From positions 248,001-312,000 of the forward strand of contig CALSUC010000003.1 of the NCBI GenBank assembly GCA_943789445.1: 64,000 nucleotides of DNA. Direction: 5' to 3'. The notes under the pieces are model-generated. The model saw only the letters and a list, made by a program, of their open reading frames with translations. It had not been told where the DNA came from and did not search any database. This DNA comes from UBA4575 sp002386945 (lineage in GTDB: Bacteria; Pseudomonadota; Gammaproteobacteria; UBA4575). This document shows, piece after piece, positions 52,525-61,637 of the stretch (position 1 is the first letter of the stretch; each line of letters starts with the position of its first letter). A program made the position numbers and the translations under genes.

Positions 52525-53844
52525 CTAGAATGAATACACGTAGTCCAAGGTTAACCGAATATCAGTTTGATCTTCTTTAACCCCACGCACACTACCCGTT
52601 TCTGAAGAGCCATAATCACGGTAACGTAGCCGCGACACCCAGCCTTTAAATCGCGCAGGACGCCATCGCAGATCAATTTCAAACCAGCGCTCATCAGCAT
52701 GCCCTAAGTCCTTTGAAACCGCATTCTCAGCGTCATAGCCATAGGCATACGCAATACGTGACGTTAATTGCGTTGATAACAGTTTTTGCCAGTCTTGCTT
52801 ATATTCCACCAATAGGACTTTTTCATCTTTATTCAGCATGTCTGGCCCAGCCGTACGATGTGGAAAGGGATTAGTACCATGATCTTTAGCATAACTATCT
52901 TCTAGCCAAGGATCTCCTATCCAACTGTGATAAAGCCCGAATTGAGATTGTTTCACACTGAGCTTAACGCCCAGATAAGCACCTAATGAACTATATTGCT
53001 GGCGGCCATTAGCAGACGCTTTGCTCGCGTCATAATCTAGGTCTCCCGACTCAGCATCTGTAACAAAGAGTTTACCCGCGTCGGTTGCACCAAAAAGGCC
53101 CATCATTGTATTTAATTTAAAACCATTGCCCTGCCATACGGTGTCGCTAGTAATGCCCCATTTCTGTAAATAATCATCGGAATGTAAATATTCAGCAATC
53201 AGCTGGCTATTAGCAATCTTAATTTTAACGCTGACGATATCCACATAATCAATCGCACCCTCACCACTTTGATCCGTTGCAAACCCATTGAATTGCTCAT
53301 CTGCACGACGCGACCATTTATAGTATCGCGAAGCATATAACTGAGCATTAGTATGTGCCTGCCAATGCAATGAGGCCCCTTCAAAAGTCGATGGTAGTAA
53401 GCGTGTGGCTGAAGCCATCAATAAGGACTTATGCTTCTGTCGCCCTACGCGAAATTTGAGTGAATCAAGTGCTGCATAATCAACATAGGCCTCAGCTATC
53501 AAGCTATGATCTTTGTTTTCGTGTCCATTAAATGCCAATAGGTCTTCAGTTGCCAAGCCAGAGCTGGCTAACTCTTTTGAGGTCTGAGCAGCAAACCCCA
53601 GCCTAAACCGATCACCAAACCAGGCAGACTGATAACCTAATATGCCACTGTATCCACTTTGTTTGCGATCTTTACTATTCGTGTCGTAATCACGGTCATA
53701 GTGACCATAGCGAAATTTAATCGAAAATCTTTCATTACTATCTGCCGCCTGAACTGAAGTGAATACCGAAGAGCCGAGTATGCTCAACAAACAGATACTA
53801 TAGAGAGGCAGGATTCGAGGAATTAACATGACGGAGCTTTCCAA
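52525..53844 (-). CDS. OprD-like outer-membrane porin
   Basis: The 439-residue protein has a signal peptide (LYSICLLSILGSSVFTSVQA). After it come many amphipathic beta-strand repeats with aromatic residues at intervals, including SLKFRVGRQKH, ATRLLPSTFEGASLHW, LYASRYYKWSRR and FKLNTMMGLFGATDAGKL. It ends LDYVYSF with a terminal phenylalanine, as in beta-barrel proteins. The R-LLP-TFEG block and the strand pattern are like the OprD family of substrate-specific porins. The substrate is unknown. ATG at 53829, five codons in, is an alternative start. It faces the marR gene tail to tail. Confidence 0.72.
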   Translation of the reverse strand: MESSVMLIPRILPLYSICLLSILGSSVFTSVQAADSNERFSIKFRYGHYDRDYDTNSKDRKQSGYSGILGYQSAWFGDRFRLGFAAQTSKELASSGLATEDLLAFNGHENKDHSLIAEAYVDYAALDSLKFRVGRQKHKSLLMASATRLLPSTFEGASLHWQAHTNAQLYASRYYKWSRRADEQFNGFATDQSGEGAIDYVDIVSVKIKIANSQLIAEYLHSDDYLQKWGITSDTVWQGNGFKLNTMMGLFGATDAGKLFVTDAESGDLDYDASKASANGRQQYSSLGAYLGVKLSVKQSQFGLYHSWIGDPWLEDSYAKDHGTNPFPHRTAGPDMLNKDEKVLLVEYKQDWQKLLSTQLTSRIAYAYGYDAENAVSKDLGHADERWFEIDLRWRPARFKGWVSRLRYRDYGSSETGSVRGVKEDQTDIRLTLDYVYSF

Positions 53845-54443
53845 ATAGAGTTTTAATCAGGATCTAAAATTTAAAGTCATACGTAGCCACAACAAGTTCA
53901 CTCAGCAGATATATAGCAGTCAACCGGCTCGCTTATCTGCCGCAAGACCAGAAGTAGTTTATCCAAAAAATACGGTCGCTGTATTCTATATATAAGAAAT
54001 TGAAGAAAGATTTATGTCTTTGTGTAGGACGAAAGACTATCCCTGAATCCAGCTTCTCTGAATATCTCATCACTCTATTACTGCTTACTTAGCACAACAC
54101 TTGAATATTAAAATTCTAACGAGAATCATCTCGGATAAAAGTTATTCTTTAAGCAGGAAAGGCAGAGTTAAAAAAGCATTAACCACCTAATACTCTTACT
54201 AGACTTGTCGCCTAATGAGGAAAGTATTGGAAATAATTAAGAGGGGACTACGACAACGCTTCCCTATTTTTCAAGGTAAGAATCGATACTCAGGTAGATA
54301 ACCAGATGAATAGGAACTACGGCAAAGTCGATTCGACAAACTGTCGAATCACTTAGACATAACCCAAGGGTCAGGCAACCCAACCCCGGATAGTGAACCG
54401 GTGGCGATACCGACCGGTTACTTTACTAACGTTAAAGCGTTGC
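53845..54443. other. Long intergenic region with several inverted repeats, no protein gene seen
   Basis: No open frame of plausible length is visible in these 599 bases. The part near cspA (about 54230-54430) has three stems in series. GATTCGACA (54331-54339) pairs perfectly with TGTCGAATC (54343-54351) and extends as AAGT/ACTT with a bulge. GGGT/ACCC forms a small hairpin near 54370. A longer stem with ends AACCGGT and ACCGGTT lies at about 54394-54419. No T run follows on either strand, so these are not obvious terminators. A structured non-coding RNA or 3' region of the cspA message is possible. The left half (53845-54200) shows nothing notable. Confidence 0.5.
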
Positions 54444-54650
54444 TTAGATAGCTACGACTTTATTTGCACATGGTCCTTTTTGGCCTTCGCCTACTTCGAA
54501 CTCAACTGCTTGACCGTCATTCAATGTTGCGTACTGACCGCCCGCTTGGATCTCTGAGTGATGGACAAATAAATCTTTACTACCATCTTCAGGAGCGATA
54601 AAGCCAAAACCCTTTTCTGCATTAAACCACTTAACTGTACCTTTACTCAT
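54444..54650 (-). CDS. cspA: Cold-shock protein (CspA family)
   Basis: This single-domain 68-residue RNA chaperone has the RNP motifs KGFGFI (residues about 14-19) and LFVHHS (27-32) and starts MSKGTVKWFNAEKGFG. It resembles CspC/CspE-type proteins and CspA; paralogue identity is not decided. RNP2 reads LFVHHS where many have VFVHFS. A 200-base upstream region with an AT-rich stretch before the tRNA gene may be the cold-responsive leader. Ribosome site AGAGAG is near. Confidence 0.95.
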   Translation of the reverse strand: MSKGTVKWFNAEKGFGFIAPEDGSKDLFVHHSEIQAGGQYATLNDGQAVEFEVGEGQKGPCANKVVAI

Positions 54651-54861
54651 AACTCTCTCTCTATTTTTACGATAAAAAATATAACGCTGTTTTTACTATC
54701 ATTCGAAACAACAATTATAACTATAATTAGGACTCAATATATCAGCCTGCGCTATTTAAACATGTAAGAGAGGCAAAATTAAGAGAAATAACAAGAAATA
54801 ACGGAAATTAAGAGAAATACTACGCATTTCAGCAGTACTTGAGGTGTTATTTCATCAATAA

Positions 54862-54952
54862 TGGCGGAGAGAGAGGGATTCGAACCCTCGGTACGCTATT
54901 AACGCACACACGCTTTCCAAGCGAGCCCATTCGACCGCTCTGGCATCTCTCC
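54862..54952 (-). tRNA. tRNA-Ser (GGA)
   Basis: On the minus strand the acceptor GGAGAGA pairs with TCTCTCC before the encoded CCA. The anticodon loop is CTTGGAAAGC with anticodon GGA, giving serine UCC/UCU. A long variable arm typical of tRNA-Ser (about 15 bases with its own stem) lies between the anticodon stem and the TTCGAATC T-loop. Total length is 91 bases including CCA. Confidence 0.97.
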
Positions 54953-54993
54953 ATATTATCTTACTAGATGGATTTGCACCCACCGCCAATCAA

Positions 54994-55329
54994 TTACTCA
55001 GTTTTCCCAGAATTACTGGGGGTATAAACCGAAGTTGGGAACGGCGTTACCTTATTGTCACCTTCGATAATCTTACTCGTTCCTTCCTTATCCACCTCAT
55101 CGATACGAATGATGGCGTGCATAGGAATATAGCAACGTTTAACCGAGGCGAACTCAGTTTTAAGTTTTTCTTCGCTAGGGTCAACCAATACTGAGTTACG
55201 TTCGTTAAATACCAGCTGTTCGATAGTAATAAAACCATACATATCTGACTGATACACTTCACGTGCAAACACTTCGTAGACCTTAGTCTCATTTTGAAAA
55301 ATGACTTTAAAGATTTCAGTATCTGGCAT
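54994..55329 (-). CDS. DUF1820-family protein
   Basis: The 111-residue protein matches DUF1820, small cytoplasmic proteins of gamma- and betaproteobacteria: IFKVIFQNETKVYEVFAREVYQSDMYGFITIE (in part), then VDPSEEKLKTEFASVKR and CYIPMHAIIRIDEVDKEG. The C-terminal 20 residues are polar and variable. The function is unknown. It stands alone beside tRNA-Ser. Confidence 0.85.
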   Translation of the reverse strand: MPDTEIFKVIFQNETKVYEVFAREVYQSDMYGFITIEQLVFNERNSVLVDPSEEKLKTEFASVKRCYIPMHAIIRIDEVDKEGTSKIIEGDNKVTPFPTSVYTPSNSGKTE

Positions 55330-55392
55330 TGCTTAAACTTACCTTAGCTTCTTGATCTTATCGATCATAAGTTACCCTTCTCTACACATAAG

Positions 55393-55430
55393 CAAAATCG
55401 GCGCTCGATTTTACCCGAGCGCCGATTTTG
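55393..55430. terminator. Terminator of aceA
   Basis: CAAAATCGGCGCTCG and CGAGCGCCGATTTTG form a perfect 15-bp stem with an eight-base loop. It lies 50 bases downstream of the aceA stop on the minus strand and can act in both directions because AAAA/TTTT ends flank it. Confidence 0.88.
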
Positions 55431-55480
55431 ACCAAGGCTTAACCGTTCAGTTTAAGCCCAGCAATTTAAGGTCTAAGACC

Positions 55481-56785
55481 TTAGAACTGCTCTTCTTCAG
55501 TAGAACCTGTTAGTGCCGTTACTGAAGACTGACCACCTTGAATTACAGTAGTCACGTCATCAAAGTAGCCTGCACCAACTTCTTGCTGATGACTTACGAA
55601 AGTATAACCTTTCTCAGCCGCAGCAAATTCTGGCTCTTGTACTTTTTCAACATAATGCTTCATGCCTTCGCCACGTGCGTAGTCATGCGCTAGATCAAAC
55701 ATGTTGTACCACATGTTATGAATACCAGCGAGCGTGATGAATTGGTACTTGTAGCCTAAGTCAGACAAACCGTCTTGGAATCTAGCGATAGTTGCATCGT
55801 CTAGGTTCTTCTTCCAGTTGAATGATGGTGAGCAGTTGTATGCTAATAACTGGCCTGGGTTCTCTGCACGAACTGCTTCCGCAAATTCACGAGCAAAACC
55901 TAAGTCTGGGGTACCGGTCTCACACCAAACCAAATCAGCATATGGTGCGTAAGCAATACCACGAGAAATCGCTTGCTCAGGACCGTTGTTAACACGGTAA
56001 AAACCTTCTGCTGTACGTTCGCCTGTGCAAAATGGCTTATCATTCTCATCGAAGTCTGAAGTCAATAGATTTGCTGCTTCAGCATCGGTACGTGCTAATA
56101 CGATAGTTGGAACACCTAAAACATCAGAAGCTAGGCGAGCTGCCTGTAGCTTTTGGATGGCTTCTTGTGTTGGAACTAGTACTTTACCGCCCATGTGACC
56201 ACACTTCTTAACCGCAGCTAGCTGGTCTTCAAAGTGAGCGCCAGCAGCACCGTTAATGATCATGTTCTTCATCAATTCGAAAGCGTTTAATACACCACCG
56301 AAACCGGCTTCTGCATCCGCTACGATTGGTGCAAAGTAGTCTGTGTAACCGTCTTGACCTGGCTCTAAACCACGTCCCCATTGGATCTCGTCAGCGCGCT
56401 TAAATGTATTGTTAATACGACGAACAACAGTAGGTACTGAGTCGTAAGCATATAGAGATTGATCCGGGTACATAGTTTCTGAAGTGTTTGCATCTGCTGC
56501 AACCTGCCAGCCAGATAGGTAAATCGCTTCGATACCTGCTTTCACTTGTTGTAGTGCTTGACCACCAGTCAATGCGCCTAGGCAGTTTACATAGCCTTTC
56601 TTAGCACCACCGTTAACAAGATCCCATAGCTTCTCAGCACCACGACGTGCGTAGGTGTACTCAGGAACTACTGAACCGCGCAGACGTACAACATCCGCAG
56701 CAGAATAATTACGCTTAACGTTGGCCCAGCGTGGGTTTTCCGCCCAATCCTTCTCAATCGCTTTTATTTGTTCTTCTCTAGTCAC
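55481..56785 (-). CDS. aceA: Isocitrate lyase
   Basis: AceA splits isocitrate to glyoxylate and succinate in the glyoxylate shunt. The 434-residue protein carries the signature KKCGHMGGKVL with the catalytic Cys, and NCLGALTGGQALQQVKAGI and AYNCSPSFNWKKNLDD. It starts at GTG 56785, preceded by AGGAGA; there is no nearby ATG. The gene is monocistronic with a strong terminator. In methylotrophs with a serine cycle the enzyme regenerates glyoxylate, but no serine-cycle gene is in this window, so acetate or fatty acid use is equally possible. Malate synthase is not seen. Confidence 0.97.
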   Translation of the reverse strand: MTREEQIKAIEKDWAENPRWANVKRNYSAADVVRLRGSVVPEYTYARRGAEKLWDLVNGGAKKGYVNCLGALTGGQALQQVKAGIEAIYLSGWQVAADANTSETMYPDQSLYAYDSVPTVVRRINNTFKRADEIQWGRGLEPGQDGYTDYFAPIVADAEAGFGGVLNAFELMKNMIINGAAGAHFEDQLAAVKKCGHMGGKVLVPTQEAIQKLQAARLASDVLGVPTIVLARTDAEAANLLTSDFDENDKPFCTGERTAEGFYRVNNGPEQAISRGIAYAPYADLVWCETGTPDLGFAREFAEAVRAENPGQLLAYNCSPSFNWKKNLDDATIARFQDGLSDLGYKYQFITLAGIHNMWYNMFDLAHDYARGEGMKHYVEKVQEPEFAAAEKGYTFVSHQQEVGAGYFDDVTTVIQGGQSSVTALTGSTEEEQF

Positions 56786-57131
56786 TATCTTGTCTCCTAA
56801 ATTTTATAGAACTAACTACAATTATTGGCTCACCCCTATATAGAGGTTCCCCCCTGAGGTCTGGCGCAAAGCGACGTATATTAGCAAAAGCTTGTAGATG
56901 CGTCTCCCTTATTCATCGTTTCAATGAATAAATTGTTTGTTTTTTAACCATTGCGATCGAAATTAGTCCGCATTTATCGGTAGATGTTGCCTTTATAGCC
57001 AACGAATAATCCTTATGCCCCCTTAATACACTAAATAAGGCACTTTAATTTGCCAAGCTAGCCCTATAAAATACGCACTCTCGCCTATTCTATATACCTA
57101 CTAACAAAGACTAATCAAGGACTTACCTTCG
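56786..57131. other. Divergent intergenic region between aceA and rraA
   Basis: These 346 bases lie between the divergent aceA (minus) and rraA (plus) genes. They hold the aceA Shine-Dalgarno AGGAGA near 56792, AT-rich tracts (for example TTTGTTTTTTAACC about 56935-56950) and no open frame. The promoters could not be defined with confidence. Confidence 0.4.
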
Positions 57132-57608
57132 ATGTTCAAGACCGCTGACCTATGTGACGACCATTCTGACAAGCTAACGATTGCTGCCCCAATGTTTAAC
57201 GATTTTGGTGGCGAAATCAGTTTTTCAGGCCCTATCTCTACAGTGAAGTGTTTCGAAGATAATTCCTTCGTCCGTTCACAGCTAGAGCAACCGGGCAAAG
57301 GCCGTGTATTAGTCGTTGATGGTGGTGGCTCATTACGCTGTGCACTAGTCGGTGATGTGCTTGCCCAAATGGGTGCAGATAATGGCTGGGCAGGTATTGT
57401 TGTCTATGGATGCATTCGTGACTCAGGCGTCATTGCTGAGATCGAACTAGGTGTAAAGGCTATCGATACCCTGCCACTCAAGAGTGTGAAGAAGAATGTC
57501 GGTGAAGTTGATGTTACTGTGCATTTTGCAGATGCCGATTTTATTCCAGGTCATTATCTCTATGCAGATGAAGACGGCATTATCTTAGCTGCAGAAAAAC
57601 TAGTCTAA
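57132..57608 (+). CDS. rraA: Ribonuclease E regulator RraA-like protein
   Basis: The 158-residue protein matches the RraA family (KTADLCDDH, then PISTVKCFEDNSFVRSQLEQPGKGRVLVVDGGGSLRCALVGD, in part, and GCIRDSGVI). RraA in E. coli binds RNase E and inhibits it; the fold also has 4-hydroxy-4-methyl-2-oxoglutarate aldolase members. Length (161 in E. coli) and the conserved start support RraA. It begins a plus-strand series with an MBL hydrolase and an RND transporter. Confidence 0.9.
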   Translation: MFKTADLCDDHSDKLTIAAPMFNDFGGEISFSGPISTVKCFEDNSFVRSQLEQPGKGRVLVVDGGGSLRCALVGDVLAQMGADNGWAGIVVYGCIRDSGVIAEIELGVKAIDTLPLKSVKKNVGEVDVTVHFADADFIPGHYLYADEDGIILAAEKLV

Positions 57609-57625
57609 GTTGGTAGTGATTAAAT

Positions 57626-58618
57626 TTGACTAAACAGACTATTAATCTGGGCAATGATATTCTTTGTATCGATGTCGACTATATGCGACCACAGCTAGCC
57701 TGTAGTTATCTGATTCATCATCAGGGCAAGGCTGCGTTTATTGATTGTGGTACCAATCATTCAATCGATAAACTACTGGCGGCACTACAGCAGTTCGATC
57801 TCAAACTGGAAGATGTCGCCTTTATTATTCCTAGTCACGTGCATCTTGATCACGCCGGTGGTGCTGGTCGCCTGATGCAGCTCTGCCCTAACTCTCAGCT
57901 CGTCGTGCATCCGCTAGGAGCGCCACACCTAATTAATCCTAAGCGATTAGTTGAAAGTGCGCGCAGCGTTTATGGCAAAGCACTTTTTGCTAAGCTTTAT
58001 GGTGAGATCGTGCCTATCGATAAAACGCGCGTTATGCACATCACTCCTGACAGCACTATTAATCTAAATGGCCGTTGGTTACGCATTATTGATAGCCCAG
58101 GGCATGCCCGTCATCATATCTGTATCTATGACGCTCTCAGTCGCGCTTGGTTTGTTGGTGATACCTTTGGTCTGTCCTACCCCGACATCACACTAAGTGC
58201 TAGGCAGGCTTGGGCTAAGCAATATTTAATGCCAACGACAACACCGGTACAATTTGATCCAACTGCATGGCAACAAACCCTGCAAAAATTACTCAGCACA
58301 GCCCCCGAAAAAGTATTTTTAGCTCACTTTGCGGACTTTAAAGAAGTCGAAAAGGGAGTGCTTAAATTACAAGCGGATATACAAGCCTATGTGCATATTG
58401 CAGAAGCCTGTAGTAGTGCCCAGAATCGAGTAGCATCAATTGAAGAGAGCCTCATCAATTACACATTAAATGATCTTAAACAATGTGGCTGTGAACAAGA
58501 TAAAGAGACGATATTAGGTCTACTAAAACATGACTTACATCTAAATGCTCAAGGGCTAGATATTTGGTTAGCACGACAAGAAACAACACAACAATTACAT
58601 GCGCAAGCACAGCGCTAG
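57626..58618 (+). CDS. MBL-fold metallo-hydrolase
   Basis: The 330-residue protein has the metallo-beta-lactamase core: CSYLIHHQGKAAFIDCGTN, the metal site PSHVHLDHAGGAGRL, IIDSPGHARHHICIYD and WFVGDTFGLSYPD. The late His is in LAHFADF. A C-terminal helical region of about 90 residues has no recognised function. The start is TTG 57626. No signal peptide is present, so it is cytoplasmic. The substrate is unknown; related proteins hydrolyse thioesters or quinolone-like lactones. It lies 17 bases after rraA and 22 bases before the transporter, suggesting one operon. Confidence 0.83.
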   Translation: MTKQTINLGNDILCIDVDYMRPQLACSYLIHHQGKAAFIDCGTNHSIDKLLAALQQFDLKLEDVAFIIPSHVHLDHAGGAGRLMQLCPNSQLVVHPLGAPHLINPKRLVESARSVYGKALFAKLYGEIVPIDKTRVMHITPDSTINLNGRWLRIIDSPGHARHHICIYDALSRAWFVGDTFGLSYPDITLSARQAWAKQYLMPTTTPVQFDPTAWQQTLQKLLSTAPEKVFLAHFADFKEVEKGVLKLQADIQAYVHIAEACSSAQNRVASIEESLINYTLNDLKQCGCEQDKETILGLLKHDLHLNAQGLDIWLARQETTQQLHAQAQR

Positions 58619-58640
58619 ATCTACTCTCAACGGTACATAT

Positions 58641-61082
58641 ATGATTGATCTAATAATAAGAAAACCTATAACGATATTGCTGACAATCCTAGGCTTGATC
58701 GCTATTCTTTCAGTACATATTTCCAATATCGATATAGATGCCTCAGCTGATTCTCTACTACTTGATAGTGATCCTGACTTACAGTTCTATCGTGAGGTCC
58801 ACCGTGAGTATGGTAGTGATGAATTCGTCTTTGTTGGATACCGACCCAACACAGGACTTTACGCCGATGCGAGCTTAAATGTCATTCAAGAACTGACCGA
58901 AGGCCTGGTGCAGCATGCCGACATTTCAGCGGTGACTAGCATCATTAATTTGCCGTTATTAAAGCAGTCTTACAATGATCCAGAAACAGGCGCAACTGGT
59001 TTCCGCCAACTACGTGATCCTGAGACTGATATCAACTTAGCTGCTGAGGAATTTAATAGCAGTCCGCTCTATGCCAATAATTTCGTTAGCTTAAACGCGA
59101 GTACCACCGCACTTAAAGTCGACATCAAGAAGAATGTGGCCCTAGATCAGTTAATTGATGACAAATACCAACTCAATCAAGCCATAAGTGCCGACCCAAA
59201 GAACAAAGCCTTACTACAGCAGCTCAAGGCGCTTGAAGGCCAAATACAAGAGCAACGTGCAGTAACCACACAACGCTATGCTGACGTCATAGCAGCCACT
59301 CGTAGCATGATTGCTGAACAACAAGATAGCGGCGAATTTTACTTGGCAGGCGCCCCTCTGATTGCAAACGATATCAAGCTCTTTGTGTTAAATGATGTAC
59401 GTACCTTTGGCCTCTCTATTTTAGGCATTATGTTAGTCGTGCTATTCGCCTTCTTCCGTCGTTTATCTTGGGTTTTATTACCCTTGGCCTGCGCCAGTCT
59501 TAACGTCTTATTGGTCACTGGTTTAATTGGTTGGTTAAACATTCAGCTAACCGTGATCTCAGCAAACTTTGTCGCCCTCTTGATTATCTTCTCAATCACA
59601 CTCGCGATTCACGTCATTATTCGCTACCAAGAAGTTTCGGTTTCAGGTACTAGCACAGATAAGTTAGGTGAGGCTTTACGCCAAATAGCAGTACCCTGTA
59701 TCTATATGATTCTAACCTCAGCGATTGCTTTTTTGTCGCTGCTTGTCAGCGATATCAAACCCGTTATCAACTTTGGTCTGATTATGATCATGGGCTTAGT
59801 TTGTGCCTTTATAATCGCCTTTACTGCACTGCCAGCAATGATCAAATTGATCAAGCCTAATGTCGGAACAGAGGAAGAGAAAAAACCATCTGAGGTGCTC
59901 GACAAGGCCTGTAACTTTGTTATGGCAAGACGTAAGGCAACCACCTTAACTATTTTTGGCTTACTCGCTTTAAGTATTTATGGCATGACTAATATCACGG
60001 TAGAAAACCGCTTCATTGATTATTTCAAGTCGGACACTGATATCTATAAAGGCCTGGTAGCCGTGGATGAGGAGCTAGGTGGCACCGTACCATTAGAGGT
60101 CGTATTACAAGCCCCTATGCTAGTTGAAGATGACGATAACGAACTAGACGATGAATTTTCTGACTACCTTGATGCTGAAGAGGAAGATAATTTCACTCAG
60201 CAAAGTTATTGGTATAACCGCCGCGGCATCACCAAAGTACGTCAGATCCATGATTACTTAGAAAGTCTGCCGCAGGTTGGCAGTGTGCTCTCTATTGCAA
60301 GCACCGAAGAAGTCTTTCGAACCGTCAACAAAGGTGAAGAGCTAGAAGATTTCCATCTCGCTGTGGTTTACAAGATGGTGCCAGACTACATCAAAGAGGC
60401 CTTAATCAACCCATACGTGTCCACTGAAGGCAGCCAGACCCGTGTGTTAGCGCGTATCGTTGATTCCGATCACACCTTGGTCCGTGCAGACCTACTAAAG
60501 CAGATTGATCGTGAGCTTAACGCCAACTACGTTAGCGAAGGTGAGAGCATGCGTTTAAGTGGCATCACCGTGTTGTATAACAATGTCTTGCAGAGCTTAT
60601 TCCGCTCTCAGATACTCACTTTAGGTACCGTATTTGTCTGTATCTTACTAATGTTGATCGTACTCTTTAGAAGCGTAAAACTAGCCCTGATTGGCACCAT
60701 TCCAAATGTCTTTACTGCCTTTATGATCCTCGGAATGATGGGCTTATTCGGTATACCACTGGATATCATGACCATCACCATTGCAGCAATCACCATCGGT
60801 GTCGGTGTTGATTTTGCGATTCATTATATTCATCGGTTCATGCATGAAATGCGGACCTTCCCAGATTATCCAAGCGCCATAAAAATCGTGCAAACCACGG
60901 TTGGAAAGGCCCTGTATTACACCTCGATCACGATCACGCTGGGATTCATTGTGCTGGTCACATCCAACTTCATGCCGTCAATCTACTTTGGCCTATTCAC
61001 CAGTATTGCCATGATCGTCTCACTTTGTGCGACCTTCACTATCATCCCATTACTCTTAACGAGCATGCGTCCGATAAAGTAA
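58641..61082 (+). CDS. MMPL/RND-family transporter
   Basis: The 813-residue protein has about 12 membrane helices, a large N-terminal periplasmic loop starting DASADSLLLDSDPDLQFYREV, and the RND-type segments of two sterol-sensing/MMPL domains. Examples are FSITLAIHVIIRYQEVS and ITIAAITIGVGVDFAIHYIHRF. The MMPL and hopanoid-transporter HpnN branches share this layout. Between about residues 488 and 520 an acidic stretch rich in Asp and Glu is inserted. I start at ATG 58641, which begins the first helix region; the longer frame lies inside the MBL gene. Substrate is not known; lipids are typical for the family. Confidence 0.88.
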   Translation: MIDLIIRKPITILLTILGLIAILSVHISNIDIDASADSLLLDSDPDLQFYREVHREYGSDEFVFVGYRPNTGLYADASLNVIQELTEGLVQHADISAVTSIINLPLLKQSYNDPETGATGFRQLRDPETDINLAAEEFNSSPLYANNFVSLNASTTALKVDIKKNVALDQLIDDKYQLNQAISADPKNKALLQQLKALEGQIQEQRAVTTQRYADVIAATRSMIAEQQDSGEFYLAGAPLIANDIKLFVLNDVRTFGLSILGIMLVVLFAFFRRLSWVLLPLACASLNVLLVTGLIGWLNIQLTVISANFVALLIIFSITLAIHVIIRYQEVSVSGTSTDKLGEALRQIAVPCIYMILTSAIAFLSLLVSDIKPVINFGLIMIMGLVCAFIIAFTALPAMIKLIKPNVGTEEEKKPSEVLDKACNFVMARRKATTLTIFGLLALSIYGMTNITVENRFIDYFKSDTDIYKGLVAVDEELGGTVPLEVVLQAPMLVEDDDNELDDEFSDYLDAEEEDNFTQQSYWYNRRGITKVRQIHDYLESLPQVGSVLSIASTEEVFRTVNKGEELEDFHLAVVYKMVPDYIKEALINPYVSTEGSQTRVLARIVDSDHTLVRADLLKQIDRELNANYVSEGESMRLSGITVLYNNVLQSLFRSQILTLGTVFVCILLMLIVLFRSVKLALIGTIPNVFTAFMILGMMGLFGIPLDIMTITIAAITIGVGVDFAIHYIHRFMHEMRTFPDYPSAIKIVQTTVGKALYYTSITITLGFIVLVTSNFMPSIYFGLFTSIAMIVSLCATFTIIPLLLTSMRPIK

Positions 61083-61140
61083 GCCGCTCTTACAATCGTC
61101 TAACAGGCTTATGTCGCTACTTCCCTACCGCCATAAGCCA

Positions 61141-61500
61141 CTAATCCAGCACACAGCCGTGCTTAGCCTGCAATACCTCTACGACACCACGTGTCGCGCT
61201 AGTTGTCGCTCGCTGAGGCTCCTCAGCAACATAGGCAACAAAGTCTGCGGCTAACTGATCTAGGTTAAGTGTCTCGCGCTGACAGAGCGCCTGAGACAAT
61301 GTCATCACCTCAATCTTTGATGCTAGGTAGCCCTGACAGATCCCTGCTGCTAATCGGTCATGCTTTTCCTCTAAATCAACAAACTTTATATGCTCGTTGC
61401 AAAAGCCAGCGAGCGTACCCGTATCATAGAATGAGGCAGAAGCCATGTTTACGTTAGACAGCACGAACAGCAAACCTATTAAGCCTTTTAATTGATTCAT
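61141..61500 (-). CDS. Small exported protein, Rap1a/Tai-like
   Basis: The 119-residue protein has a signal peptide (KGLIGLLFVLSNVNMASA). The mature part has paired cysteines (GFCNEH, GICQGYLAS, ALCQRE, KHGCVLD) and the layout GFC-helix-CQGYL-helix-C, similar to the Rap1a/Tai immunity-type domain (DUF found beside Ssp effectors). No effector gene is adjacent, so an immunity role is not supported. It is alone between the RND gene (convergent) and livF. Confidence 0.6.
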   Translation of the reverse strand: MNQLKGLIGLLFVLSNVNMASASFYDTGTLAGFCNEHIKFVDLEEKHDRLAAGICQGYLASKIEVMTLSQALCQRETLNLDQLAADFVAYVAEEPQRATTSATRGVVEVLQAKHGCVLD

Positions 61501-61605
61501 AATTTAATTACCAAGATAGTGAGGGATATTTAAGGCCTAGCAACGAAGAAATTAAGTCATTTAGAGCGGATGGCCAACGTTCAATTTACAAAATTAAGCT
61601 TAAAA

Positions 61606-61630
61606 AAAAGCCCGCTTAAAGCGGGCTTTT
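61606..61630 (-). terminator. Terminator of the liv operon
   Basis: AAAAGCCCGC and GCGGGCTTTT (61606-61615 and 61621-61630) form a perfect 10-bp stem with a five-base loop, next to a T run on the minus strand (eight As on the plus strand at 61602-61609). It lies directly after the livF stop. Confidence 0.95.
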
Positions 61631-61637
61631 CTAGAAC

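Noticed and set aside
54300..54420. The stem-rich region near cspA considered as a cyclic-di-GMP riboswitch.
   Set aside because: The conserved core bases expected for that class were not found; kept only as an unassigned structured region.
61141..61500. Immunity protein of a type VI secretion effector pair.
   Set aside because: The Rap1a-like pattern is weak and there is no effector or secretion gene nearby.
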